From the NCBI GenBank assembly GCA_022393335.1, contig JAJEKB010021880.1:2391744-2455743 (forward strand): a stretch of DNA of 64,000 nucleotides. Reading direction: 5' to 3'. Below the pieces are notes generated by a model. It was not told the origin of the DNA. It ran no database searches and saw nothing but the letters and a program-made list of their open reading frames with translations. The DNA is from Macrotrachela quadricornifera. Its lineage: Eukaryota > Rotifera > Eurotatoria > Philodinida > Philodinidae. How positions within the stretch are numbered: the stretch's first letter is position 1; each line of letters begins with the position of its first letter. The translations under genes and the position numbers were made by a program. Of the stretch, positions 46,537 through 58,476 are shown in pieces.

Positions 46537-46997
46537 GCCAACTGTAACTTACGGCTGAATTTCTGACCAGATAATGAGACATATGCAGGTTCGTAGAGGA
46601 CGACTTCCTCCATCCAATGGTATATATGTTGTTCAATTCTATTGTGCACCATGAGAGAAAATCTACATATATATAATATTGAATGTGCACCTGGTACCGG
46701 ATTAAAGGTCAATTATTGATGCTCAAAGATTAGGGGGTGGTTGTATCGTGGCAGACCTGCTGTGAGTATTACTTGATGATCTCCAATAACCAGAATCACA
46801 TCCATCCCGTATACCTCTGAAGATCAATCCAGTCGCTGATCTTTCACCCAGTACTAGACACACTCAATATTATATATATAGGCTTTCTCTCACGGTGCAC
46901 AACAAAACTGAATAATAAATATATACCATTGGATGAAGGAAGTCTTCCTCTGTGAACTTACATATATCCCGTTATCTGACCAAAAAGTTATAGTTGC
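46537..46997. mobile_element. Foldback (MITE-like) element
   Basis: Arms 46560-46691 and 46862-46995 are imperfect reverse complements (e.g. CATCCAATGGTATATAT and TGTGCACC-GTGAGAGAAA present inverted). Outer ends GCCAACTGTAACTT / GGCAACTATAACTT. No coding content. Target duplication not resolved. Confidence 0.65.
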
Positions 46998-47000
46998 CTT

Positions 47001-47707
47001 TCAATATCTGAAGCTACTAAAGCATTTCTATACACAATTTAATATATATTACGACAACTATTCAACAATATATAACTTCAGTAAGGAAAAACCGAGCATC
47101 GTGTGATGCTTTAAACTTTTATCTTCTATATAACCCGAATTCAAATTACTTAAAGCCATTTGGCAAGACCCTTGTGCAAGGTCGAAACCGGTCATGGTAG
47201 CCTGTCTCACTACAGCAGTTAGATTATGTCAACATATACACCTTTTTAAGTATAAATGTCAGTTATATATTGGTCTAGTGATTTTCGAATTATAAAGATT
47301 ATTTGCCATCTGACGATCTACATAGTTGCAGTAAAATCTAGATTATGGTAGCTATTCTCACCCTCACTCTCATCCCCGATATTTTGACTTCTTTGAAAGG
47401 CTGTAGCTGTACGATTTTTCACGAAAAACATATAAATTCCTCCAGAATTTATCATAAAAATCAATACCATCGACTTCAATATTTAAGTGCTTTAATACAA
47501 TCACCGAATGGTGAATATCGTAGAACGACTCAATTATCTTTCTGAATAAGAACCCATATTGGATGTTTTGAACGCTTACTGATGAGGTCAAAATTTTATT
47601 GAATGCTTGCCCCGTCTCTATTGATTCTTCATATTTAATGGAAAAAGAAAATCGTATTACAGGCGTTAATTTAACGATGAATAGTCATTTGTTACGAATA
47701 GTATCTC
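47001..47707. other. Intergenic
   Basis: Holds a stem-forming block (GACCCTTGTGCAAGGTC then GAAACC) at about 47169-47190 and a CACCCTCACTCTCATCC stretch at 47359. No gene supported. Confidence 0.35.
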
Positions 47708-48058
47708 TTAGTAAACCGTATGGCAATTACACTTACACGGACCAATAAAAGTTAAACGACGACCACCACTGTGATCAGGACACGGAGGAAAACAAGTACA
47801 GCAACAAGGACAACACGTATCATCATCACGATAATCACAAATACCATAGATGCAACTACAGAAGCAACAATAAATAAAATTACAACACCAACGACGGCAA
47901 GCGGAAGGAATCCTATCATCATAACAACAAATATAATGTCCTCGGCGCCGAATCGTAGGGTGTGATTCATTGTGGTTACAGTAAAAACTTTCTACACCGG
48001 ATCGTCCCCCATAGGTACCATATATAAAAGCATTACAATCGCAGCGCCGTGTCGACAT
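47708..48058 (-). CDS. Small Cys-rich protein (hypothetical)
   Basis: 116 residues from ATG 48058. The N-terminal part reads MSTRRCDCNAFIYGTYGG and contains YCNHNESHPTIRR. The second half is crowded with Cys (IYCCFCSCIYGIC, CCPCCCTCFPPC) and ends KCNCHTVY. About 25 Cys in 116 residues suggests metal binding or heavy lipidation rather than a disulphide fold; this is inference. The frame extends upstream to 48142 without a better start. Another frame of the same strand (47970-47752) is open and strongly hydrophobic, so the coding frame is not certain. Not recognised. Confidence 0.45.
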   Translation of the reverse strand: MSTRRCDCNAFIYGTYGGRSGVESFYCNHNESHPTIRRRGHYICCYDDRIPSACRRWCCNFIYCCFCSCIYGICDYRDDDTCCPCCCTCFPPCPDHSGGRRLTFIGPCKCNCHTVY

Positions 48059-48142
48059 CTCTAAAAGAAAGTCTTTTTTAATCAGGAAAAGATTGAATAC
48101 TTGGAATAATTCATTCGTGTATTTTATGTCAAGATAGCACAA

Positions 48143-49239
48143 ACAAACTATTATGAACTGATTTTTGAATGAAAGTAATCAATTTTTTTTCTTCTATGTG
48201 ACAAGATATGTGTCAATGTTTGGGAAATCCCGTATTAACTCTTCAAGGAACAAATTGTTGTTTTTTCGCATGAGTCTTTCTCACTAAAAACGGTTTTTCA
48301 AAGTAAAGACATGCTCTATAGTTGGAAATTTTTTCAGTAGTCGATAGCTAGCAGAATTCTGCATCAGAATATATGTGTTTGAGTATTTTTGGAGCAAATT
48401 TTATGGTTAGGAAATGCGAATCACTAAGAATAAGGATTTTCCAATTCTTCAGAAAATCAGGATTTTCGGCTCACTCTGAGAGATTAAGTCACAACGCAAT
48501 CAACCTTTCAGAGGATGAAGTATGCATTATCAGCTTCATTTCGATGCAAGAACAAGATTTCTACCTATCGAAAACATTCAGATAATGGACGATAAAACTG
48601 AGAAGATGCAAAAATAAAAATGCTATAAACTTTTGCTGTCCATTGTATCACTAAATTTTTGAAAAACTCGTTGTATTCTTGCTACAAACCAATCATTCAT
48701 TATAAATTCCGATACATTTTGATTGTAGAATATTTGTGGTGAAACTTGTTGTCAAAAATACGACTCCAAGTCTCGACAAAAACGGATTTCTAGAACAAAG
48801 AACGGAGGATACAGTTCTACCTTTGTCGTTTTTTTTTGTAGTATATATGTAAGTTAGTGGTGACTGTCTGCGAATCGTCGAATCAATTGGAATGAATGAT
48901 GTGTGTTGGAAAAAGACAGTTTCAAAATACAAATGGAATTTTCTTTCAATTATTATATTTGTGTTTTTATTGTCATTGAAGCATTTTGTATGAGTTGCTA
49001 TTGACAGTGTTTCGATGAAAGAAGAAAGAACTGTTGTTGTTAAGTTTGTCGTGTCTGGCATAAGACATCCATTGATTTACTATGGAAGTCAATTGAATTT
49101 TTTCCTTTATTGCTCTTCGTTTTTATTATTATAATTCTTGTGTTAAGAGAGCCCAGAATGTGCAGCATTTTTTAGTATATCTGCGTTGAACAACGAATAT
49201 AGTTTAAAGTGTAAACAATGCATTAGAGAAAAAATAGTA
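48143..49239. other. Intergenic
   Basis: The minus-strand frame 48693-49061 is open for 122 codons but has no recognisable features and unremarkable composition. No other feature is supported. Confidence 0.3.
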
Positions 49240-49650
49240 ACATTTTTTATTTCGTGTATATCCCAGCTTATGTAAATGATAAACTCTTGAATTCTATTCT
49301 AAACGATGCACTATGAAAAGCTCTATAAAAGTGGCATGATTAAACTCCTCTGTATCTATTCCAATGGTTTTTCTTATACCCAAAATAAGCAATCTACATA
49401 ACAAAGCCACTTTGCATCATATTGGAGCTTTTAGAAACCTTTTCTAATTTACTATAGAAATTAATCCATATAAGTGTTGTAGAGTTCTAGTTGACATGTC
49501 TTTTAAAATAAAGCTCAATACTCCATTATTTTTTCAAGTCGAGATACATATAAATAAAAAGGCCTTCCAAACATTTTCAATATGATAGAAAATGGTACTA
49601 TCATGAAGGTTATTCATTTTGAGTACAAGAAAAATATTTCGCAGTACCAA
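49240..49650 (+). repeat. Ancient dispersed repeat, copy A
   Basis: Shares order and wording with 63450-63860: ACATTTTTTATTTC-TATA, a GATGC.CTATGAAAAGCTCTATAA block, CCAATG.TTTTTC, and TTCATTTTGAGTA-AGRA. Divergence is high. Confidence 0.45.
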
Positions 49651-50486
49651 AAACATTTCCCAAACATTAAACAAATTTCTGGGCATATATCGGCATAGAT
49701 GGTAAAACTATAGACAGAAACAGACATAAGCATCTTTCTCAATGAAGGGTGAGGGTGGAAACACAAACACATGCGAAAACATTGATATAAGTCATATTTT
49801 TCAGGAACAATGATGGTAGAAACACCAATAGAAGTATAACTACGGTTAGATTACATGTATGAGTACATAGTATTATGGAAGATTTACTTATGGAAATTGA
49901 TTGTATTGTAATATATCTCAAAAGTTTGTAAAAAAAGAAACGTATGAATTGGGTTATGGTCTGAAAAGAATGAATCACAATGTATATAAGTCCGTGAAAG
50001 CAAAGGAAGGAAATAACACACATGAGAAAATTGAGATTGAGTATGATATTCGTTCCTAATATTCTTCGTGTTCTTTGAAAGTAAATTTAGTTTCTTGGAA
50101 TCTAGTAAAAGGGAGTATACCAAAGTCGAACTATAAGTCAGGAAAATGTTTTTGATACTATGAATGTATTTTCTTTAGTAGGAAATTGATTTTTTCTATT
50201 TCAAAATTCTTTTCCTATCTGGAATTTTTTTCTTTGACCATTATGCTGAATATGCCCTCTTACAAAAGTTCACCGACCTTATGGGAAGAAAAATTTCTTT
50301 CCTGGAAACTAATACGAAACATCAAGTCGATCTTTCAATTGCAATGACGCAATACGATGTTGATAAATAGTTGGATTTATAATACAAAGATTTTCTTCAA
50401 TCATAATTTCATATGATACACATACATCTCGATAACTACATGTCTAATCGAATATCTGACTTTCACTAAACTTGTAATCTTTTTTT

Positions 50487-51240
50487 TTAGACTACAGTTC
50501 GAAATTGTAAATCGGATTGAATAATATTAGAATTATAATAGTAATAAATCCCTATAGAAACAATATGTTGATTTTTCCTTCCATCACGATATATTGAATT
50601 GTCTGCGGTTAATATTATATTTACAAAGTTGACTATCACTTGTAATTTTCTTCCACATATATAAATATCCTTAATTGACATATATATTCGATTCGATTTT
50701 CCTTCAGGATGAATTAAATGAGTTAAAAATTTATCAAATAAAGGAATAAAATATTCGAAGATTTGCTCAATAATAAGAGAGAATTCTGTATTTTCAATCA
50801 AATGTACATTATTAATATATGATTCAATTTTAACTTGGTTATTTATTTAAATATTAAATTTCCCCTGGTAATCATTGATAGATACTTCCATAATGAGAAT
50901 AAAGTAATAGAAAACTATATTTATTCTTTGGAAATAATGCTCTTGTATTGATGTAATTAATAGATTCGAGTGTATTATCAAAATTGATAATAAGATTTTT
51001 ATCATTAATAATTTTTGCTTATTTGTATTAGAATGTGAATCTTTTTGATTTTTTGCTACATTTTCTAATTTTTGAATATGTATCATTAATATTTCCTTCG
51101 TTTAAATAGATATTAATTTATTATTCTGATAAATACTATCAACAGCAGACATTTGTATAGATCTATCTCGTATTGAATTATAATATTCTAATTTATTAAG
51201 AATATAATCAATTTGTTTCTTTGAAACTGTGCTTTATTTT
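50487..51240 (-). pseudogene. Unassigned decayed gene
   Basis: The minus strand shows a long, interrupted, protein-like frame: KKQIDYILNKLEYYNSIRDR, a stop, IQKLENVAKNQ, a stop, then from 50801 IENTEFSLIIEQIFEYFIPL, FLTHLIHPEGKSNRIYMSIK and DIYICGRKLQVIVNFV. Several stops lie in or between the pieces. The composition is coding-like rather than random AT. I do not recognise the family. Confidence 0.35.
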
Positions 51241-52269
51241 ATTAAAGCCTCTTAAATCGAATAATACCATTTAAACGTCTCAGAGTTAAATCACTGCTGT
51301 CAGACAGATAGTCTAGATCGTATTTACAGAAAAAAGTAATTCATGAATACAATATGGATGATAGTCATTGATGTATGATGACAGTGAAGTAACTATTGAC
51401 ACAGAAATTGACTTTTAGTTGGACACTACTTATTTATTTTCGATCATTTACTACCGAAATCGTTTTATAATTCCAATGATTATGAGTATATAGAGAATCA
51501 CATATTTTTAATTTTTTGTACATTGCTGCATTTTCATATAATATATACTGAATTTTGTAATAGCATAGCAGGACAGAAAAAGATTGCATAACATGGAAGC
51601 TTATACAATAGGAATAGGATTTTTATTAAAAAAAAAAGAGAAAAGGTGAGCCGTGATTCGTGATGAAACACAATTTTTCAAATAATGAGACAGCAGCATT
51701 AATTTGGGTCTTTGAGACTACAGTCACTGATCGATTTGATATTCCCCACTTTTTTTCTAATTTATTAGTTGAAACTAGAAATTCGTTTTGCTTTTCTGTA
51801 CTTTATCATTGATAAACTTTAATAAAAATAATCTTAATTAGTATGGCAACTGCTTATACGATGTCAATGAACTGAGAAGGCATTGCCGATCTTCATCTCT
51901 TAATAATACGGAATAATGATGCAGACGAGCGTTTGTCGTTTTAGATTTTTCATAAATAAATATGAAACATTCATCGTGCTATGACAGTTTTACTCATCAG
52001 TATGTTCCGTTCGCCTCAACTGTGATTCGGAAAAGAATCGTCTTCGAAAATAACTTAGATCCATTATAAATATATTTTTTCTTTGAATTTTTAGGGACTC
52101 AAAGTCTTAGATGTAGGTGTATATAAGTTTCATCTGTTCGTATTTTTCTTTCCTATATGATTGACATCATCTAAATATGATTCTATCTATTCAGATAGAT
52201 TAAAAACAATATCATGACATTTTGTCCTTGTAATATGAAGAATACGGAAAAAATGACAACATTTCATAT
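51241..52269. other. Intergenic, no gene seen
   Basis: AT-rich, nothing recognisable. A (TA)n microsatellite lies beyond it at about 52588-52608. Confidence 0.4.
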
Positions 52270-52392
52270 GATGAAACGAACTTTAAATTAATTCGATTTC
52301 TTATCAAAGCCATTGTATCAAATTAATGTATAGAGTTTTTTTTAATCAGTAAGGCTAATTTTCAATATTATTTTGTTTTGCGCAAATTCAAT
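52270..52392 (+). repeat. 124-bp direct repeat, copy 2
   Basis: Pairs with 45833-45956, same orientation, few mismatches; see that entry. Confidence 0.75.
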
Positions 52393-52847
52393 GCAATGAT
52401 TTAACTAAACATTATTACCTGTTTAATAAAGTACTCGTCATATGGCTTGAAAAAACCTTCTTTTCCTCGCTGATATGAAGATTAAAACGTCATCGAAGGG
52501 AAAAAGAAATACGTTCTTTTCTTATCTTTTCTTTCTAAGTTATTGCATTAATCATATTTGCTACATGGTTGCGTAATAATATCAAAAAAAATATATATAT
52601 ATATATATAGAAAATTTGAATATTCGTCGGTATGTTATGTTTCTAATCAAGATATATGTAGTAATAAAAAAGGATAAGAAAAACATTTAAGTCGAATACA
52701 CGATTGTTTGTCCCGAACGATCAATTTTACTACAATTACTGAAATAAACATCAGTGATTATCATGTCAAATTATTACCATCGAAATAAACATTCGTATAT
52801 TTGAATCCAACTAAATATTTTTAGATTTATTTCTACCTCGTCTAACG

Positions 52848-55017
52848 ATGTATCATTATCAAATAATCCAAAAAACTGTTGGTAATTATGAAATAGCAAC
52901 TGATCTTGTTCATACAACATTAAAGAAAATTCGTCAATTATGTAAAAACGGTTCTGTACATGCATTAGAAACTATTTTAAAATCACTCGAACCACATCAA
53001 CTCGATCGCTATTTAAATGCAATGATCGCAGATAATCGTTCTTTCAGTGCCAGATATTATACTCCATTGATGTTTGCATCTATTCATGGACACGATTCTA
53101 TTGTACGTTTTCTATTACAAAATTATTCTCATTATTGTTTAGTTGATGCAGAGAATTATTGTTCTGAGTATGATGATGAAGATGATTGTGTTATTGATTA
53201 CTTTCCACAACAAACAGCACTTTGGTTTGCAGTCAATTCCAAACATTTAGATGTAGTTCGAACTCTCATATCAGTTGGCAAAGCAAAGATTAACCAAAAT
53301 GCGTGTTACACACTGTTGCATCTAGCATGTATGCAAGGGCAACTAGAGATGATCAAGTATCTGATAGAGAACGATGCTGATCTATATCATGTAGATAAAA
53401 ATGATACAACAGCTCTTATGATTGCTGCCAGCCATAATCATACTGACGTTGTGGAATATTTACTCAGCTTAGATAATAGCAATCATTGTCTTTTGAATGC
53501 AGTCGACAAAGAAGGATCCACTGCATTACATAAAGCAGCTAGTGCAAGATGTATAAATATTGTTAAATTATTGCTGGAGAAGCATCACACAAAAATTATC
53601 AAGAATAATGAAGGACATACGCCATTGACAGAGGCTGGAATCAATAATGACGAAGAATTGGTAAGATATTTTATTGAAAATGAAAACCATTCTTGGTATA
53701 CACTGTCAGAAGTAATCGATGAATTTGAATTAATTGGATATTATCATTTACCATAATATAAAATAGATACATGTGAAAGAACTTATTTCTATTTGAAATG
53801 TGCAATGCAAGCAAGATATATTGATTCCGAGATGCCTATTCTCAAAACCAATTTATTACTTCCAATAGCAGCTTATGACTATTGTACGGAATGTCAAACA
53901 ATTGAAGAATTAAAATCTATAAAAAATAATCCCAATCGTCTGATTTTTGAATGTTTAATGATACGTGAACGAATGGGTGTTACATCGAGATTTTTAGAAT
54001 CACTTTGCCAACAAGCTCATTCCGTTGGATATAATGGCTATATGACAAATCATCGTCTTGGTGGATATAAAGAGTGTCAGTATGCTTTACAAATATGGTT
54101 ACATGCTTATCATCTACAAGTGAAGACAGAAATTAATTTAGATAAATGTTTTTCTAATTTGTGGCAATGTACAAATTTTCTGAGTCAGTTAATCAGGAAT
54201 AATAGAACAGAAGAAATCGAATTCGATTTTTTGATGGAATTATTGCAAGCAACTGAAAATGAATTTTTTAGAAATAGAAATTTTTTATCAATATTAGATA
54301 TTAAACGACAAACTGAAGTTAGTGAAACAACGATAGATAATGGAGATACATGTTTATATATCATACTCAATCTTCTGTTTGTTGCAACAAAAGTAAGGTC
54401 GAAGAATAGATTACTAATCTGTGTTGTATTTTATTGTTGAAACATTTTAGATTTTTGTCTATAGTAGAGAAAAAGAACAAGAAAAACGAAAAATGATTAT
54501 TCAACAAGTTCAACGATTTATTAATCTAGACATGCGTACTTTATCTGATAACAAAACATTATTACATTTATCTTTGATGGCACGACATGGCTCTGCTTCT
54601 ACTGGTTTTGTCACAAGATTTCCATCTCTACCAGTCGTTCATCTCTTATTATCTTGTCGAGCACCAATCAATGCCGTTGATTATGATCATTACATACCAT
54701 TGCATGCATTTGCTAGCAATACATTGCAATATACGAATGATACAACAGACTCTGATGAAGAATGGAGTGATAAAGAATGGCAAGATATTGAAATGATATT
54801 CTACTTATTGATCGATGCCGGTGCACATTTTGATGCTAGAGCGTCGGAAAAAACACCAGAAGATTGTGTTAGACACGAAAGATTTCAACGCCTTTTCCAA
54901 AAACATCCAATTCAGCTCAGTCTGAAATGTTTATGTGCACGAATAATTCAACAGAAGAACTTAAATTATATTGATTGTCTTCCGAAACATTTGAAGTCAT
55001 TTGTTGAACTACATTGA
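52848..55017 (+). CDS. FEM1-like ankyrin-repeat protein with one in-frame stop (2 exons)
   Basis: Exon 1 is 52848-54392 and exon 2 is 54451-55017, with a 58-bp phase-0 intron (GTAAGG..TTTTAG), for about 703 residues counting through a TAA at 53754-53756. N-terminal ankyrin repeats (YTPLMFASIHGHDSIVRFLL, TALWFAVNSKHLDVV, TLLHLACMQGQLEMIKYL, TALMIAASHNHTDVVEYLL, TALHKAASARCINIVKLLL) are followed by the helical FEM1 middle region (AYDYCTECQTIEELK, ECLMIRERM), then C-terminal ankyrins (PLHAFASN, LLIDAGAHFDARA) and the VHL-box-like end (LSLKCLCARI..YIDCLPKHL). FEM1 proteins recruit C-degron substrates to CUL2 ubiquitin ligases. The frame is otherwise perfect on both sides of the TAA, so this is a recent nonsense mutation, an assembly error, or a split gene. 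Confidence 0.8.
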
Positions 55018-55975
55018 TAATAAAAAATAAATATTTAAAGCAATTGATGACAAACACTAAATTTACTATTATTGGCAAGATTCTATGTAGTTTTTTTTAT
55101 CCAGATATCTCAATTAAGCATTCAGTTAGTTGTTTTCTAAATGTGTTTTTCTTACCTTATTTTTGATTAATAAATATCTGATTACTACTACCGAAGTACT
55201 AAATTAAGACAATGCATTGAACTATGAAAGAGATGTAGATAGATTTAATTTGTCGATTCAATGTTAACGTGACTTAACAAATGATATAAATTTTTGTCGA
55301 TGTAGGATATTTTGGAAACTTTTATTTAGATATACTCATGCTTTGCTAAATGTTGATATAAATTCAATTTCAAGCTGTAGGTGAATTTGTCGAAATTATT
55401 TGTAGTGGTCGAATCATCCAAGATAGAATTGGGGATTTTTGTAATGAGAATGTAGGAGACGAAGCAAAATGGTGATAAAACGCATGCGAAACAGCTGACT
55501 TGATAGAACTTGTTGATTAACACTAATGTATTCATAAAGATCAAAAAATGTGTTGATGGTAATTATATTAGGAAATTTAAATGCTGATCAAATTTCTTCA
55601 TGATTATTAATTAAAAAGATTAGTATCGAAAGATGTGATTCTACACCAGGAACAGCTGATACTGCATCAACAACTATAAAGAAAGTGCTCGATTTTAAGA
55701 GGAATTCTCGATTCATTATTGTTCATTGTTTAGCTTCTTCGATAATATCACAAATTGAGCAAAGGGTTTTTGTAATGAATTTTTCAATGCATTCATTGGT
55801 GACAACGTTTGAATTAATGGTGATCGAGCAAACTTTAGAATTTGTTAAATAGTTTCGGCTATTTCTTTTATACTTTTATTCATGGGATCATCGATAGTTC
55901 ATAACGAAAGAAGACGTTGACGAATGAAATTACTAGAAGACAAGATTAATTCACATAAATAATTCAAATACTAGA
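55018..55975. other. Intergenic with possible minus-strand relic
   Basis: Minus-strand pieces between about 55880 and 55620 (IKEIAETI, ARSPLIQTLSPMNALKNSL, FFIVVDAVSAVPGVESHL) look coding-like but lie in different frames with stops. No family assigned. Confidence 0.3.
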
Positions 55976-57395
55976 GGAGGCATCAGATGAAAAGAGAATA
56001 TGGTTAAAGTTTTGCATCTTCTACCCGACTTTTTCTGCTGTACATAACACGTCTTTTACAGGACTATTCCCCGCTGTGGGTGAGCCATCTGCAACACAAA
56101 TTTTCTCGTCACACCTGGAACCTCTAGGACAGGACTTTTACCGGTATGCGTTAGGTATTCGCCATAGGGCTCTTTTCGCCGTGCGTCATACCTCTTTCAT
56201 AGGACTTTTTCCATCGTACCTGGAACCTCTGCTACAGATCTTACCCTGCCGTGCATCAGACATCTTCAACAGGACTCTTCTCATCGGGCTCAAGCTGGGA
56301 CACTCGCTCGCATCCATTCTGGACACGATCACTCTCAATTTTGCATTGAACTACGTCATTTGATTAGAAAGTGAATAAAATCACGGTCTCTTACGACTTA
56401 CGAGGGAAGGTCCCCAACTGTCCAATCGCTTTTGAGTTCGGACTTTGTGCATAAGGTAGACCCCAGTGAAGTATGGAAAACCTCTAAAGGATAACGACCC
56501 ATAGGCCTTCTGTTCGGAGTTATAGGCATTTTACTGGAATTTCAGCCTATGGTATGGTATTTACCAACAAATCGAATGGCGACATTTCGGCCCGAGATTT
56601 TGTCCACAGACTGGCCTGAGTATGACTAGAATACCCTGAAAATTTCGGCACAAAAGAATCTTTCCTTCTCGAGATATTAACGCCCCAAAAATCACTCATA
56701 TCTCACGAAAGATGCTAAAATTTTCTGATTTTGGAGCCTGCAATATCTCGAGAAGGAAAGACTCTTTTGTGCTGAAATTTTCAGGGTATTCTAGTGATAC
56801 TCAGGCGAGTCTGTGGACAAAATCTCAGGCCGAAATGTCGCCATTCGATTTGTTGGTAAATACCATACCATAGGCTGCAATTCCAGTAAAATGCCTATAA
56901 CTCCGAACAGAAGGCCTATGGGTCGTTATCCTTTAGAGGTTTTCCATATCTCACTGGGGTCTACCTTATGCACAAAGTCCGAACTCAAAAGCGATTGGGC
57001 AGTTGGGGACCTTCCCTCGTTAGAATCATAATAAATCTCCTAAATTTCTGGAAAATTGACGCAAAGTTCATTGTAATAGGGCTTGCATGAAATTTCACGA
57101 AGACGCCCCCTCCCTACTCCTATTAATGGTGTCAACACTCTTTAAAACTACCTCTCGACTCAGGAAAGCATCGTGGAAACTTTGGCAATGTTAGGTGTTA
57201 CATCACTATATGGGGGAGATTTCACCCTCACCCACACCCCACACCCAGTCATACTCCAATGATCATGCCGACTCCTCATCGACCTTCCTTAAGACCTAGA
57301 GAAGCATCATGGAAAGTTTGGTGATCGTAGCTTTTACAGGAACTGAATGTATAGCGAACAGACAAACAAACATTCTTCTTTATATATATAGAAGA
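55976..57395 (+). repeat. Dispersed repeat, copy 2 (interrupted at 56401-57019)
   Basis: First part matches 43050-43442. After the inserted element the repeat seems to resume with GAATCATAA and ends near 57395 with a tail GAACAGACAAACAAACATTC..TTTATATATATAG, the same kind of tail seen before copy 1. The tail contains a C-rich CACCCTCACCCACACCCC stretch (57223). Class undetermined. Confidence 0.65.
56401..57019. mobile_element. Foldback DNA element, PIF/Harbinger-type, TTA duplication
   Basis: Arms of about 280 bp (56401-56680 and 56738-57019) are close reverse complements starting CGAGGGAAGGTCCCCAACTG. TTA flanks both ends (56398-56400, 57020-57022). The uninterrupted version of the target (GACTTAGA) exists in this window at 43434-43442, confirming insertion. 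A 3-bp TTA duplication points to Harbinger. No transposase. Confidence 0.8.
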
Positions 57396-58391
57396 TATCT
57401 GAATGATATAGATAGTAATTATTGAAAAACAAACTGAAAAGAATAACTTTTCTATGACAATCCATGTGTCGTAAACTATTATTCATTTTTGGACAAAAGG
57501 TGATGAGAGAATTACGATATAAACTTGATGGGTTTTATCATTTAATAGAGCGTCGTAGAGCATGTCATTATCCATAATATTAGATTTACCCAACAAATGT
57601 AACAGATCAAGTATAGTTCCACAATCTTCATCATGCTTTTGTTCTCTAGTAGTACAATAGATTTAAATTTTTTTTGTAATATTGTCTAATTATGGGATGA
57701 AATTAGTGGTTTTGTAAAGAACATCTATAATCTTTGAACAGTATGAGATAGAAATTAGGACCTGATCTAAAATTGAAAATCTTAATCTGAACTATCGATT
57801 GTACTGTTTTACACTTAAAATTCATCATACTATTTCAGAATAAGACCATCAGAAAGATTGTGAACATATTACATTTTTCATGCTGTTTGTGAGAGAACGG
57901 GGTAAAAAAAATGTCTGATTAATCACGAGACAGAGAGCCACGAATAGCACTTTTGCGTTACATTGTATAGAACAGAAGAAAGAGAAAAATATTCATCAAT
58001 ACTGATGTAATTGATTGTAATATGAACCATGTATAAAAAATAAATGTGATTGACATTCACACATGTTTTCTTGAATGTTCATGAATAAGATATTAAATTT
58101 CTCATTTTGTCGTCAATCGGGCTGACATGATATTCGGCTCAACAAATTTTGTATAGGCCACTGAGCAAGTCTTATACAGTTAATCCGTAAACATCTAATG
58201 GATCAATTCTATATCTAGGAGGCTATGATAAGTTTCTCTTTTCTTGCTCTTCTCTATTGCTCCATTTTTTTATCTTTCGTCCTTCTTGTCTGATCGTAAA
58301 TTTTGCAGGAACTGAAAAAACAACAGAATTTTGTCATGGTAAAACAAGTATAACCCAACATTTGTTTTTCTCGTTCTTGATGTTGTCGTTG
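57396..58391. other. Intergenic, no gene seen
   Basis: AT-rich. It ends at the AAAAAG microsatellite upstream of the LRR gene. Confidence 0.35.
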
Positions 58392-58428
58392 TAAAAAGAA
58401 AAAGAAAAAGAAAAAGAAAAAGAAAAAA
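58392..58428 (+). repeat. (AAAAAG)n microsatellite
   Basis: About six units, roughly 50 bp upstream of the LRR gene start; probably within its promoter or 5' leader. Confidence 0.8.
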
Positions 58429-58476
58429 ACAAGATTTTTTTACTTTGTTGAGTAGAAGCACACATCGTCCTTGTAA

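Noticed and set aside
47150..47215. Possible hammerhead ribozyme (stem GACC..GGTC followed by GAAACC)
   Set aside because: Stem II and the GAAA box look right, but the CTGATGA box is replaced by TTGGCAA, and stems I and III are unconvincing.
47752..47970. 72-residue hydrophobic protein as the main product
   Set aside because: The Cys-rich frame is longer, has its own ATG and a less monotonous composition; kept only as an alternative.
53709..53763. A 55-bp intron that would remove the TAA in the FEM1-like gene
   Set aside because: Removing it shifts the downstream frame and deletes family-like sequence (FELIGYY), so a true stop is the better reading.
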